Positions 1-7,301 of a stretch of DNA of 11,693 bases are shown piece by piece (the stretch's first letter is position 1; each line of letters opens with the position of its first letter). Under the pieces are notes generated by a model. The model made no database searches. It was not told the DNA's origin and was given only the letters and a program-made list of their open reading frames with translations. Both the position numbers and the translations under genes were made by a program. This DNA comes from VAZQ01 sp036502925. Lineage in GTDB: Bacteria > Pseudomonadota > Alphaproteobacteria > Rhizobiales > Xanthobacteraceae. The stretch spans positions 1-11,693 of the forward strand of contig DASXXS010000357.1 in assembly GCA_036502925.1 (NCBI GenBank), in the 5' to 3' direction.

Positions 1-378
1 GATGTCACCTATCCGGGAGACCTCACTTCGGGCGCGAAGGCGACCTTCTGTTCCTCGCCGGTCGGCCCGGTCCGGACCGCTGCGGGCGCCGCACCGAATT
101 TTGCGACTGGTGCCGTGCCTGGTTGCAATCCGGACTTCATGGTTTGGGGAGTTGGCACCCGCACGGTATGGAACCCGGTCAGGAACTTGGATTTGGGTGC
201 GGAAATCATGTATTCGCGGCTCGATCAGAACATGGGTGCTGGTGTGCTGTTGAACTTCGGCGGCGCCGGCGGCACGCCCGCGGGGAACTTTGCTCCGCAG
301 AATGCAAGCATCTGGAGCGGCTTGCTGCGGGCGCAATGGCATTTCGGGGTTCCGCCGGCCGAGGAAGCGCGCTCCTGA
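1..378 (+). CDS. Porin, Porin_2 family (C-terminal fragment)
   Basis: This is the 3' end of an outer-membrane porin, open from the left edge to TGA at 376-378; 125 residues are visible. Porins of this family form trimeric beta-barrels for passive uptake of small solutes. The assignment rests on the C-terminal pattern: a loop with two cysteines (visible residues 17 and 42), then alternating barrel-strand segments (VGTRTVWNPVRNLDLGAEI, then MYSRLDQN) and a last strand LLRAQWHF. This matches my memory of Bradyrhizobium-type porins. The cysteines may form a disulfide in an extracellular loop (inference). Oddly, about ten residues (GVPPAEEARS) follow the final Phe, which in most barrel proteins is the last residue. 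The next gene is a second, diverged porin on the same strand 315 nt downstream, so this is a tandem porin pair. The family is fairly secure; substrate specificity cannot be read. Confidence 0.85.
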   Translation, partial: DVTYPGDLTSGAKATFCSSPVGPVRTAAGAAPNFATGAVPGCNPDFMVWGVGTRTVWNPVRNLDLGAEIMYSRLDQNMGAGVLLNFGGAGGTPAGNFAPQNASIWSGLLRAQWHFGVPPAEEARS

Positions 379-693
379 CCTGGCGCTGACCCGGCCCCCG
401 CCGTGCGGCGCGTGATTTTTGAGCAACACCTTGGCAAAAACCGCGCTCCCACGCGGCTGAGGGGGTGCTTCTTCGTTGCCTAAGCACCGGGGTCGGCTAA
501 GGTGGGCCCGCGACCGGAGAGAATCTCGTCGTGAGGCGGGGTTCTGCACCCAGTGGCTGTGCGCTCGCGATTCTGCGCTCACCGTGGCCCATGAGCAGGG
601 GCCGGGCGTGGATCAGGGGTGTTGGGGGAGAACATGCTCAAGAAGCGTCCGGCCCGGGCAGGCGTCGCCCAGGAGAGCGGCCAGAGGCGAGGC
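379..693 (+). other. Intergenic region between two porins
   Basis: This 315-nt spacer holds no convincing gene; its short open frames have no recognisable product or conserved motif. It contains small inverted repeats: CGCC/GGCG at 399-410 followed by TTTTT at 416-420 (a weak possible terminator for the upstream porin), CCGCG/CGCGG at 441-456, and GGTGCTT/AAGCACC at 464-488 with an 11-nt loop. An in-frame ATG at 634 has a strong GGGGGAG in front of it and could be an alternative start of the downstream porin. I see no clear -35/-10 promoter pair. Confidence 0.5.
464..488 (+). repeat. Inverted repeat (7-bp stem, 11-nt loop)
   Basis: GGTGCTT at 464-470 pairs perfectly with AAGCACC at 482-488 around an 11-nt loop. 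No T-run follows on either side, so it is not a standard intrinsic terminator. It could be a leader-RNA hairpin or chance in GC-rich DNA. Confidence 0.35.
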
Positions 694-1779
694 ATGACGA
701 TGGTGTTGAGGGTTCTCCTGGGAACCGCCTCGGTTTTTGCCTTGGTTGCGGGGGCGCACGCGGCCGACCTGGGGGACAAGGCCGAGCCGGTGCAGTTTGT
801 GAAAATCTGCACGCTCGATGGTCACAGCTACTACTATATCTCGGGCAACGATGCGTGCACCAAGAACGGTCTCTCGCTGATGATCGGGACCGACGACCGC
901 CGCGGCCAGTCGCTGATGAACCTGTCGGCCGGCGGCGCGCCCAGAATCGGCGCCCAGCCCAACGACCGTCAGGGCGAGGCATGGCCTGACCCGTTCATTT
1001 CCTTGCGGACCGATCAGGTCTGGGGGTATGGCGCCGTGGTCGGGGGCGCGCACAGCCCTCATGCTACCTACGCAGCTGGCAACTCTGCTCTGGGCAACGC
1101 GGCCGCCAACGGGCTCACTGGGTGTCTGCAGGCGGGAGCGTTCGATTGCGGTCGCGCCAACGACAAGGCGGGCGTCTTCGTGGCGCTCGGGGGCGAGTTG
1201 AAGGTCCCCATTTTTGGCGCGGGGGACCGCATTGGCGCAGGCGTTCGCTTCAGCCAGGGCGGCTCGTCCGGCTTCGGCGGCGGGGGCCTCAATCTGTCGA
1301 GCCCCGATCTGCCCAGCGCCGGCAACAATCTGGCGGCCGCATGGCTGCCGGACGGTGGCGCCGGCATCGAGCTGACGAAAGCGTGGTCGGTGCAGGCCGG
1401 CTATGATCATCAGTGGTCGTCCAGCCTGAACACCAGCCTGTTCGCGGGCTATTCCAACATCACCTACGACAACGATCCCGCCAGCTTCTTTGCGGGCGCG
1501 GCCTGCGGCTCCGCCGGCAGCGGTGCGGCCGCGCAGGCCGGCATCAACTGCAAATCCAGCAATGTCGGAGCCGGCCTGCGCACCAGTTGGGCGCCGGCGA
1601 CCGGCCTGACCTTGTCGGTGCAGACCATGTACAACTACGTCTGGTCGGGATCCGCCGGAACCGGAAACGTCTTTGGCGGCGCGTCGGCGGCGCGGCCGGC
1701 CGAATCCTACAACTTCGCAAATCAAGGCATCTGGTCGTCCTATCTCCGCATCAACCGCACCTTCAACACGGGCGATTGA
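694..1779 (+). CDS. Porin, Porin_2 family, short form
   Basis: The product is a 361-residue outer-membrane porin. Residues 1-23 are a signal peptide (basic start, hydrophobic LLGTASVFALVAG, AHA|AD cleavage site). The mature start, with a PVQFVKIC segment and Cys39/Cys55, matches the usual Bradyrhizobium porin N-terminus. The segment GVFVALGGELKVPIFGAGDR and later strands (SVQAGYDHQW, VGAGLRTSWAPATGLTLSV) are barrel-like; Cys271 and Cys286 flank a Gly/Ala-rich loop as in the upstream porin. I chose ATG 694 because its N-terminus lines up with family members and AGAGG lies 6 nt upstream. ATG 634 with GGGGGAG in front would add 20 basic residues. From memory, relatives are about 450-520 residues, so much of the N-terminal half of the barrel seems missing or diverged: residues 59-150 show little strand pattern. 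It may be a smaller barrel or a decaying copy, though the frame is intact. NTGD follows the last aromatic residue. Confidence 0.87.
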   Translation: MTMVLRVLLGTASVFALVAGAHAADLGDKAEPVQFVKICTLDGHSYYYISGNDACTKNGLSLMIGTDDRRGQSLMNLSAGGAPRIGAQPNDRQGEAWPDPFISLRTDQVWGYGAVVGGAHSPHATYAAGNSALGNAAANGLTGCLQAGAFDCGRANDKAGVFVALGGELKVPIFGAGDRIGAGVRFSQGGSSGFGGGGLNLSSPDLPSAGNNLAAAWLPDGGAGIELTKAWSVQAGYDHQWSSSLNTSLFAGYSNITYDNDPASFFAGAACGSAGSGAAAQAGINCKSSNVGAGLRTSWAPATGLTLSVQTMYNYVWSGSAGTGNVFGGASAARPAESYNFANQGIWSSYLRINRTFNTGD

Positions 1780-1795
1780 CGGGCAGCGTCCAATG

Positions 1796-1812
1796 GATCG
1801 CCATAGGCGATC
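1796..1812. terminator. Hairpin in convergent spacer (possible bidirectional terminator)
   Basis: GATCGCC at 1796-1802 and GGCGATC at 1806-1812 are a perfect 7-bp inverted repeat around ATA, 17 bp after the porin stop. It lies between convergent genes, where terminators are expected, but no clear T-run follows on either strand, so intrinsic termination is uncertain. Confidence 0.4.
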
Positions 1813-1827
1813 GTGTTATGGGCGCCC

Positions 1828-1867
1828 AGGCATCTGGCGCTCAGCCATCTGACGCTCAGCCATCGCC
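1828..1867. repeat. 15-bp tandem repeat, about 2.7 copies
   Basis: Units 1828-1842 (AGGCATCTGGCGCTC), 1843-1857 (AGCCATCTGACGCTC) and partial 1858-1867 (AGCCATCGCC) are head-to-tail with period 15; the two full units differ at two positions. The array ends at the stop codon (1867-1869) of the minus-strand hydrolase and so lies just outside that gene. Confidence 0.75.
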
Positions 1868-2778
1868 TAGCCGAACCTCGCTTTGTCTGATTGGTGTGCG
1901 GATCGCTCGCAATGGGCGATGAATGCGGTGATATGGCCGATGGTCTCGCGCTCCACCAGCAACGGGGCATGACCTTGATCCGGCACCTCGATGGCATCGA
2001 GGTCCGGCCTGCGCGCGCGCATGGCTTCGACGGTTGTGGGCGATAGCACATCGGAATTGGCGCCGCGAATGACCATCACCGGCGTGCGGCCAAGGGCGTC
2101 GAATTGCACCCACAGCGATGGGAGCGGCCGCCCGAGATCGATAGCCTGCAGCGTCTCGGCAATTCTCACGTCATAGGTGGGAAGCAGCCTGCCATGCTGC
2201 TCCCTGAAGGCGCGCTTGGCAAAAGCGATCCAGTCGTCCTCCGACAGCTTGGGAAATTGGGAAGCGAACAGCCGCCGCAAGATCTCGGCGCCCTCGCTGA
2301 AGCTCTTCGGCTCGGGCAAGTTGCCGACATAGCTCTTGATCCGGGCCAGGCCCTGCACCTCGATGACCGGGCCGATGTCATTGAGGACGACCCCCGCAAT
2401 CGCGGTCGGCCGCGCCGACGCGAGCAGCATGGCCAGGATGCCGCCGCGCGAGGTTCCGACGAATACGGCGGGACCGATATCGAGGGCGGTCAGCACCGCC
2501 AGCAGATCGGCCAGCTCGGTGGCCAAGTTGTAATTGAGCGGGTTGCGGTCGTAGTCGGAACGGCCGCGGCCACGATAGTCCATCGTGACGACATAGCGGG
2601 GGCGCTCCGGGTCGCCTGCAAGAGCCGTGGCGAGCGCGTCGAAATCAGCGCCGGTGCGGGCAAGACCGGGAAGGCACACGACAGGCACGGTCGTGGCCGG
2701 CCGCGCCCCATAGGCGCTGACATGCAGCTTCAACCCGTCATGCGAGGAAATGAATTGACTTGCGCCGCCATCCGCCAT
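1867..2778 (-). CDS. Alpha/beta hydrolase
   Basis: The 303-residue product has the alpha/beta-hydrolase fold, with all expected motifs in order: the VVCLPGLARTGADF oxyanion-hole segment (residues 33-46), MDYRGRGRSD (66-75), the nucleophile elbow GTSRGG with Ser110, an acid at Asp243 in RGANSDVLS, and catalytic His270 in DQGHAP. There is no signal peptide, so it is probably cytoplasmic. The overall pattern resembles esterases, lactonases and enol-lactone hydrolases, but the substrate cannot be told from sequence. The start codon lies 10 nt after the stop of the lytic transglycosylase gene and lacks a strong ribosome binding site, which suggests one transcript and possibly translational coupling. 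Its length is normal. The family is secure; the specific function is unknown. Confidence 0.93.
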   Translation of the reverse strand: MADGGASQFISSHDGLKLHVSAYGARPATTVPVVCLPGLARTGADFDALATALAGDPERPRYVVTMDYRGRGRSDYDRNPLNYNLATELADLLAVLTALDIGPAVFVGTSRGGILAMLLASARPTAIAGVVLNDIGPVIEVQGLARIKSYVGNLPEPKSFSEGAEILRRLFASQFPKLSEDDWIAFAKRAFREQHGRLLPTYDVRIAETLQAIDLGRPLPSLWVQFDALGRTPVMVIRGANSDVLSPTTVEAMRARRPDLDAIEVPDQGHAPLLVERETIGHITAFIAHCERSAHQSDKARFG

Positions 2779-2788
2779 GCCTGGAATT

Positions 2789-5014
2789 TCAATCGGCGGC
2801 GGCGCCGCGGTGCAGGTCGGCCTCGATCATGAGACGAGGCCCGCCACCCAGGCGCACGCGGTAGACCTGCAGATTTTCGAGCACGCGTTCCACATAGTTG
2901 CGCGTCTCCGAAAACGGTATGCGTTCGACCCAATCGACCGGATCGACCTTGGCGTCGCGCGGATCGCCGTAGCGCGAAATCCAACCGCGCACGCTTCCAG
3001 CTCCGGCATTGTAGCCCGCAAAAGTCAGGATGTAGGAGCCGCGATAGCGCTCCATCAGATCGCCCAGCTCGGCAGCACCCATCTGAACATTGTAGACCGA
3101 ATCGGACAGCAGTCGCTTCTGGTCGTAGGTCACGCCGAATTTCTTGGCGGTTTCGCGCCCGGCCTCCGGCGTGACCTGCATCAGCCCCATCGCCTTGGCG
3201 CTCGAAATGTCGCCCTGGTAGAAGGCGCTTTCCTGGCGGGCGATCGAATAGACGATGCTGCTGTCGACCGCGGGGCCGATGGCCCGGTAATCCGGAATTC
3301 CGATGGTCGGAAAGGCGTAGCGCTCAAGCGAATAGCCGCGCCCGAGCGCGGCCTTGCCGATGAGCAACATGCACCGCGCATCCTTGTTGCGGCCGGCGAT
3401 CTCGCCCAGCTCGGCCAGTGCCGCGATATCGGTCGACCGCTCGCCGAGATCGGCGGCGAAAGGTACCACCAGGTCGCGCTCTCCGACGGCGTAGAGCAGC
3501 TCGGTCGCGCGCACGATGTCGAGCTGGGCAATGGCCGCGCGGCGTTCCGGCGAGGGTGCCGGCGGCGCGCGCAGCACGATGTCCTGGTAGCCGAGCCGCG
3601 CCCGCGCCAGCTGACCGTAATAGGCGGTGCCATGACGCGCGGCCGCCTCATAATATCCGCGCGCCTCCTCTTTCCGGCCCAGCGCCTCGGCAGCACGTCC
3701 CTGCCAATACCCCGCGCGCGCCTGGGTGATCGGATTGCTGGTCCCCTCGGCTACCTTGGAAAAATGGGCCATCGCGGTCGATGGATCATCGAGGAAACGC
3801 AGCGCGATCCAGCCGGCGGTGAATTGTTGCTCGCCGCGGTAGTTTTCCTTGTTCGGCACGGCGGCATCGCGGGCGACACGATAGGCGGTGCGGGCATCGT
3901 CCAGGTCGAGCAGCTTGCGGGCCACCAGACGACGCTCGACCCACCATTGGTCGGCATCGATCGGCTGCGCGGCATCGCGCGGCACCGACACAATCAATTC
4001 CGCGGCTTCCGCGGCCCTGTCCTCGCGCCTGAGCCACTGGGCACGGGCAAATGTGTAGCCAAGATCGCTGCCTGCCTCCGCCGGCACCGCCTCCAGCAGC
4101 GCCTTGGCATTGGCGGCTTTCCTGATCACCGCTGCCCATGCCTTGCCTATCGCCAGTGCGGTGGGTCCGGCACGGCTCGCCGCACGCAGGCCGGCATCGA
4201 CGTCCTCCACATATAACCGCATGTCCATGCGGGCTTTATGATCGGCAGCCGTCAGAAGGTCCTTGAAGGTGTCGAGGACCTGGTCCTCGAGGTCGCTGGA
4301 CAAGGCTTCGTTTCGCCAGGACGCGCGCAGCTGCGCTTGCGCGCCGGCCCGGTCGCCGAAAGCCATGAGTGCGCGGGCCAGCGCGAAATGCCCCTTGGCC
4401 GTCAGCGGCTGCTCCTTGGCGAAGATCGCGCGGACGGAAGCCGGCTCGGCCTGCTCTTGCCACAGCATGGCTTCCGCCCGGCGCCGAAGCAAACCGATGC
4501 TCGGCCAGCTCGGGTTGGCGGTGATGAAGGCGGCATAGCGGGAATAGTCGCTCATGTTGTTGTCGCTGCGCAGGAGCACCCACTCGACCAGCTTGCGGGC
4601 CAGGGGATCGCTGATGCTCCTCTGCAGATCGGTGACCTGGCCGGTTTTGCCGTTGCGCGCCAGGGTGATGGCCTCCTTGAGCGTGGCCAGCTCAGCGGGC
4701 GGGATCGCCAGGCTCGCGGCGGGCGGCAAAGCCGCGTGTGCGGGCGGGGAGCCTGGAATCACGGCCGCGCTGGCGGGTGTTGGGCTGCCGAGAGCCGTCA
4801 CGTGGGAGGGGGCAGCCGCGCTCAGGCCGGTGGCCGGCTTCTGCGGCCGTGCAGGGGGAAGCGGGATGCGGTTTGGTACGCTGGACAGGGACTTCGCGGC
4901 GCTTTTTTCCGCCGGCGGGGCGGATTCGGCCCGCCCGCTCAGGTCGCCGGCCATCACAACGGCCAGAACCAGGGCGGCTCCCATGCCTGTCAAGTGAGGT
5001 CGCTTTCGGCTCAT
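2789..5014 (-). CDS. Soluble lytic murein transglycosylase (Slt70-like)
   Basis: The 741-residue product is a periplasmic enzyme that cleaves the MurNAc-GlcNAc bond of peptidoglycan with formation of 1,6-anhydro-MurNAc. A basic N-terminus and a hydrophobic stretch (residues 11-23) form a signal peptide or anchor. Residues about 30-105 are an Ala/Pro/Ser-rich linker. Residues about 105-560 are helical, with repeat-like pairs (GYWQGRAAEALGRKEEARGY), matching the superhelical domain of Slt70. The C-terminal SLT domain (about 575-710) carries SIARQESAF with the probable catalytic Glu595, then AMGLMQVTPEAG, AGYNAGAGSVRGW and the ETRNYVERV segment. The size is somewhat above E. coli Slt70, mostly because of the linker. 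ATG 5014 has GAGGA 11 nt upstream. It is first in a pair with the downstream hydrolase and is transcribed away from dapA. Confidence 0.95.
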   Translation of the reverse strand: MSRKRPHLTGMGAALVLAVVMAGDLSGRAESAPPAEKSAAKSLSSVPNRIPLPPARPQKPATGLSAAAPSHVTALGSPTPASAAVIPGSPPAHAALPPAASLAIPPAELATLKEAITLARNGKTGQVTDLQRSISDPLARKLVEWVLLRSDNNMSDYSRYAAFITANPSWPSIGLLRRRAEAMLWQEQAEPASVRAIFAKEQPLTAKGHFALARALMAFGDRAGAQAQLRASWRNEALSSDLEDQVLDTFKDLLTAADHKARMDMRLYVEDVDAGLRAASRAGPTALAIGKAWAAVIRKAANAKALLEAVPAEAGSDLGYTFARAQWLRREDRAAEAAELIVSVPRDAAQPIDADQWWVERRLVARKLLDLDDARTAYRVARDAAVPNKENYRGEQQFTAGWIALRFLDDPSTAMAHFSKVAEGTSNPITQARAGYWQGRAAEALGRKEEARGYYEAAARHGTAYYGQLARARLGYQDIVLRAPPAPSPERRAAIAQLDIVRATELLYAVGERDLVVPFAADLGERSTDIAALAELGEIAGRNKDARCMLLIGKAALGRGYSLERYAFPTIGIPDYRAIGPAVDSSIVYSIARQESAFYQGDISSAKAMGLMQVTPEAGRETAKKFGVTYDQKRLLSDSVYNVQMGAAELGDLMERYRGSYILTFAGYNAGAGSVRGWISRYGDPRDAKVDPVDWVERIPFSETRNYVERVLENLQVYRVRLGGGPRLMIEADLHRGAAAD

Positions 5015-5292
5015 TCGATTGACGATCCTCGCCCGCCCCTGATCCGGGCCGGGCCTAGATCATGTTTTCGGCCAAATTGGGTTGATGAATTGCTAAAAAA
5101 CGTGATTTGTCCCTCCCAGAGCGCCCGATCGAGGGGGCAAATCGCGCAGGCGGGCGAGGGGCGAACTTTCCACCGCCCTGCCCGGTCGCCCCCTAGAAGC
5201 AAGAGCCAACCCCGTCCCCGTGATATAGTATCCGTGAACAGGAAGCTGCGTTCCGGCGTTACCCAGGGCCTCGACCAACCAGGAATATCGAC
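5015..5292. promoter_or_regulatory. Divergent promoter region, lytic transglycosylase / dapA
   Basis: These 278 nt separate two divergently transcribed genes, so promoters for both should lie here. An AT-richer island at about 5061-5115 stands out from the GC-rich surroundings and is a likely place for the minus-strand promoter. On the plus strand TATAGT (5224-5229) resembles a -10 element, but no good -35 lies 16-18 bp upstream. The dapA ribosome binding site is AGGA at 5281-5284, 8 nt before ATG. No operator or riboswitch was recognised. Confidence 0.5.
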
Positions 5293-6183
5293 ATGACCGC
5301 CAAGACGAGCTTCCGGGGATCGTTCACGGCGCTTGTCACTCCCTTCAAGAACGGTTCGCTGGATGAAAAGGCCTTCCGTGATCTGGTCGAGTGGCAGATC
5401 GCCGAGGGAACCAACGGCCTGGTGCCGGTCGGCACCACCGGCGAGAGCCCGACCTTGAGCCACGATGAGCATAAGCAGGTCGTGCAGTGGTGCGTCGAGG
5501 TGGTCGATGGACGCGTGCCCGTCATCGCAGGCGCGGGTTCGAACTCGACCAAGGAGGCGATCGAGCTCTCCCGACACGCCGAGAAGTCGGGCGCCGACGC
5601 GGTCCTGGTGGTGACGCCCTATTACAACAAGCCGACCCAGGAGGGGCTCTACCAGCATTACAAGGCCATCAACGACGCGATCGGCATACCCATCATCATC
5701 TACAACATCCCGGCCCGCTCGGTGGTCGACATGTCGGTGGACACCATGCAACGGCTGTTCGAATTGCGGAACATCGCCGGGGTGAAAGACGCCACCGCCA
5801 ACGTGATACGGGTCTCGCAGCAGCGCCTGGCGATGGGGCCGAGCCTGAACCAGCTTTCCGGCGAGGACGCCAGCGCGCTTGGCTTCATGGCGCATGGCGG
5901 TCACGGCTGCATCTCGGTGACCTCGAACGTGGCGCCGCGGCTATGCGCCGAGTTTCAGCGCGCCTGCCTGAAGGGCGACTATGCCGGCGCGCTGGCATTT
6001 CAGGACAAGCTGATGCCGCTGCATACCGCCTTGTTTCTGGAGACCAATCCGGCGCCGGCGAAATACGCACTGTCGATTCTCGGCAAATGCGACGAGACCG
6101 TACGGCTTCCCATGGTTCCGGTCACCGCGACGACCCGGTCGGCGGTGCGCGCCGCCATGGTGCACGCCGGCCTGATCAATTAG
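5293..6183 (+). CDS. dapA: 4-hydroxy-tetrahydrodipicolinate synthase
   Basis: DapA condenses pyruvate with L-aspartate semialdehyde, the first step of the diaminopimelate/lysine branch, in the cytoplasm. The 296-residue product is a full-length TIM-barrel of the DHDPS family. The active-site residues are present, each offset by +4 from E. coli numbering: Thr48 in GTTGES, Tyr111 in TPYYNKP, Tyr137 in YNIPAR, Arg142, and the Schiff-base Lys165 in GVKDAT. ATG 5293 has AGGA 8 nt upstream. It is divergent from a lytic transglycosylase gene, and mscL follows 48 nt after its stop, probably on the same transcript. NAL/KDPG-type lyases share the fold, but the residue set and genomic context favour DapA. 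Confidence 0.97.
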   Translation: MTAKTSFRGSFTALVTPFKNGSLDEKAFRDLVEWQIAEGTNGLVPVGTTGESPTLSHDEHKQVVQWCVEVVDGRVPVIAGAGSNSTKEAIELSRHAEKSGADAVLVVTPYYNKPTQEGLYQHYKAINDAIGIPIIIYNIPARSVVDMSVDTMQRLFELRNIAGVKDATANVIRVSQQRLAMGPSLNQLSGEDASALGFMAHGGHGCISVTSNVAPRLCAEFQRACLKGDYAGALAFQDKLMPLHTALFLETNPAPAKYALSILGKCDETVRLPMVPVTATTRSAVRAAMVHAGLIN

Positions 6184-6203
6184 TCGGAGTATTTCGGTAA
6201 AGA

Positions 6204-6220
6204 TGCTGCCGCTGGCAGCA
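6204..6220 (+). promoter_or_regulatory. Hairpin directly upstream of the mscL ribosome binding site
   Basis: TGCTGCC (6204-6210) and GGCAGCA (6214-6220) form a perfect 7-bp stem with a 3-nt loop in the dapA-mscL spacer. One base later comes GGGAGG (6222-6227), the mscL Shine-Dalgarno, 4 nt before the start codon. No T-run follows, so it is not an intrinsic terminator. It could protect or processively define the mscL mRNA end, or modulate ribosome access (inference). Confidence 0.55.
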
Positions 6221-6231
6221 CGGGAGGCGAA

Positions 6232-6645
6232 ATGCTCGAGGAATTCAAGAAATTCGCCTTGCGCGGAAATGTCGTCGATCTCGCGGTGGCCGTCGTCCTC
6301 GGCATCGCCTTCAACGGCATCGTTCAGTCGCTGGTGATGGATCTCCTGATGCCGATCATCGGCGCGGTGACCGGCGGGCTCGACTTCTCCAACCACTTCA
6401 TTCCGCTGTCGTCCAAGGTGACGGCCGACACCCTGGCCGAGGCCAAAAAGCAGGGCGCCGTGCTGGCGTGGGGAAATTTCCTGACCCTGGTCATCAATTT
6501 CATTATCGTTGCGTTCGTCCTCTTCGTGGTGATCAGGCTCATGAACCGACTCGCGCGTGCCGAAGCCACCAAGGACGCGGCACCCCCCAGGCAGGAGCAG
6601 CTGCTGACGGAGATTCGCGATCTCCTGAAAGCGTCGGTCAAATAG
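6232..6645 (+). CDS. mscL: Large-conductance mechanosensitive channel
   Basis: MscL is an inner-membrane homopentamer that opens under membrane tension and releases solutes on osmotic downshock. The 137-residue product is normal length. It has the N-terminal amphipathic helix (MLEEFKKFALRGNVVDLAVA, very close to E. coli), TM1 at about residues 15-45 ending in LLMPIIGAVTGG, a periplasmic loop of about 30 residues, TM2 at about 77-104, and a C-terminal helix (about 120-135, EQLLTEIRDLLK) that forms the cytoplasmic bundle. The start is well supported by GGGAGG 4 nt upstream. It follows dapA by 48 nt and converges with smpB, leaving only 27 nt between the stops. Confidence 0.97.
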   Translation: MLEEFKKFALRGNVVDLAVAVVLGIAFNGIVQSLVMDLLMPIIGAVTGGLDFSNHFIPLSSKVTADTLAEAKKQGAVLAWGNFLTLVINFIIVAFVLFVVIRLMNRLARAEATKDAAPPRQEQLLTEIRDLLKASVK

Positions 6646-6672
6646 CGATGTCGGACCGCTCGAGCCGGCCGC

Positions 6673-7146
6673 TCAACCTTTCGCCCGCATAAGCCTGCCA
6701 CGCTCCCGTTCCCATGAACGCTTTCGCTCGGTCTCGCGCTTGTCGTGCAGCTTCTTGCCGCGGGCAAGCGCCAGCTCGATCTTGGCGCGGCCTTTTTCGT
6801 TGAAATAGAGCTTGAGCGGCACCAGGGTCATTCCCTCGCGCTCGACCGCACCGGCAAGCTTGTCGATCTGGCGGCGGTGCAGAAGCAGCTTGCGGGCGCG
6901 CTTGGGGGGGTGATTGAAGCGGCCGCCCTGGAGGTATTCGGGGATATTGGCATTGACCAGCCAGATCTCGCCGCGGCGGGCGTCGGCATAGGATTCCGCG
7001 ATCGTCGCCCTGCCTTGGCGCAGCGATTTGACCTCGGTTCCGGTGAGAGCGATGCCGGCCTCGAACACCTCGCCGATCTCATAATTGAATCGTGCCTTGC
7101 GGTTGTCGGCGACCACCCGCAGCTTGCGATCCGGCTTTGCGGCCAT
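6673..7146 (-). CDS. smpB: SsrA-binding protein
   Basis: SmpB binds tmRNA and delivers it to stalled ribosomes in trans-translation. The 157-residue product shows the family hallmarks: DNRKARFNYEI near the N-terminus, GTEVKSLRQG (residues 36-45), ESYADARRGEIWLVNANIPEY region, the LLLHRRQID segment, VPLKLYFNEKGRAKIELALARGKK, and a basic tail (about 130-157, KLHDKRETERKRSWERERG) that enters the mRNA channel. I chose ATG 7146 because the protein then begins MAAKPDRKL like other family members and GGAGAG lies upstream at normal spacing; an upstream in-frame ATG at 7197 would add 17 unconserved residues. The tmRNA gene itself is not in this window. Confidence 0.97.
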   Translation of the reverse strand: MAAKPDRKLRVVADNRKARFNYEIGEVFEAGIALTGTEVKSLRQGRATIAESYADARRGEIWLVNANIPEYLQGGRFNHPPKRARKLLLHRRQIDKLAGAVEREGMTLVPLKLYFNEKGRAKIELALARGKKLHDKRETERKRSWERERGRLMRAKG

Positions 7147-7253
7147 TTCGGCTCTCCGAATTTCCGCCCAGGAGCCAATGGCCGGCGGCGGCCTCACCAG
7201 GTTTGCAACTCAAACGCTTAAGAAATGCATCGCAAGGCCCTGGCGCCCGAAAT

Positions 7254-7301
7254 CTCATGCATCCAAGAGCTCATGTATCCAAGAGCTCATGTATCCAGGA
7301 A
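7254..7301. repeat. 16-bp tandem repeat, three copies
   Basis: Three head-to-tail units, 7254-7269 (CTCATGCATCCAAGAG), 7270-7285 (CTCATGTATCCAAGAG) and 7286-7301 (CTCATGTATCCAGGAA), are followed by a decayed CTCACGCACG. The third unit contains the stop codon (7287-7289) and last codons of the minus-strand glycosylase gene; the others lie downstream of it. The period is not a multiple of three, so extra copies do not simply extend the protein. Confidence 0.85.

Noticed and set aside
434..456. Intrinsic terminator on the minus strand (CCGCG/CGCGG stem followed by TTTTT)
   Set aside because: The shape is right, but no minus-strand gene lies upstream of it in this part of the window; the 5-bp stem may be chance.
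476..697. Small gene in the spacer between the porins
   Set aside because: The 73-residue frame is Arg-rich without motif or clear ribosome binding site and overlaps the porin start; not supported.
613..1725. 370-codon minus-strand frame opposite the short porin
   Set aside because: The plus strand has a signal peptide and porin motifs; the antisense product is low-complexity and Arg/Gly/Ala-rich.
2777..4216. 479-codon plus-strand frame opposite the lytic transglycosylase
   Set aside because: The minus strand encodes a clear SLT-domain protein; this frame has no motif and is a GC-driven shadow. The same holds for 4238-5296 (+).
5011..5904. 297-codon minus-strand frame opposite dapA
   Set aside because: It overlaps dapA, whose active-site residues are all present; no ribosome binding site or domain was seen on the minus strand.
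7254..7301. CRISPR array
   Set aside because: The units are 16 bp and directly adjacent with no unique spacers, and no cas gene is nearby; it is a simple tandem repeat.
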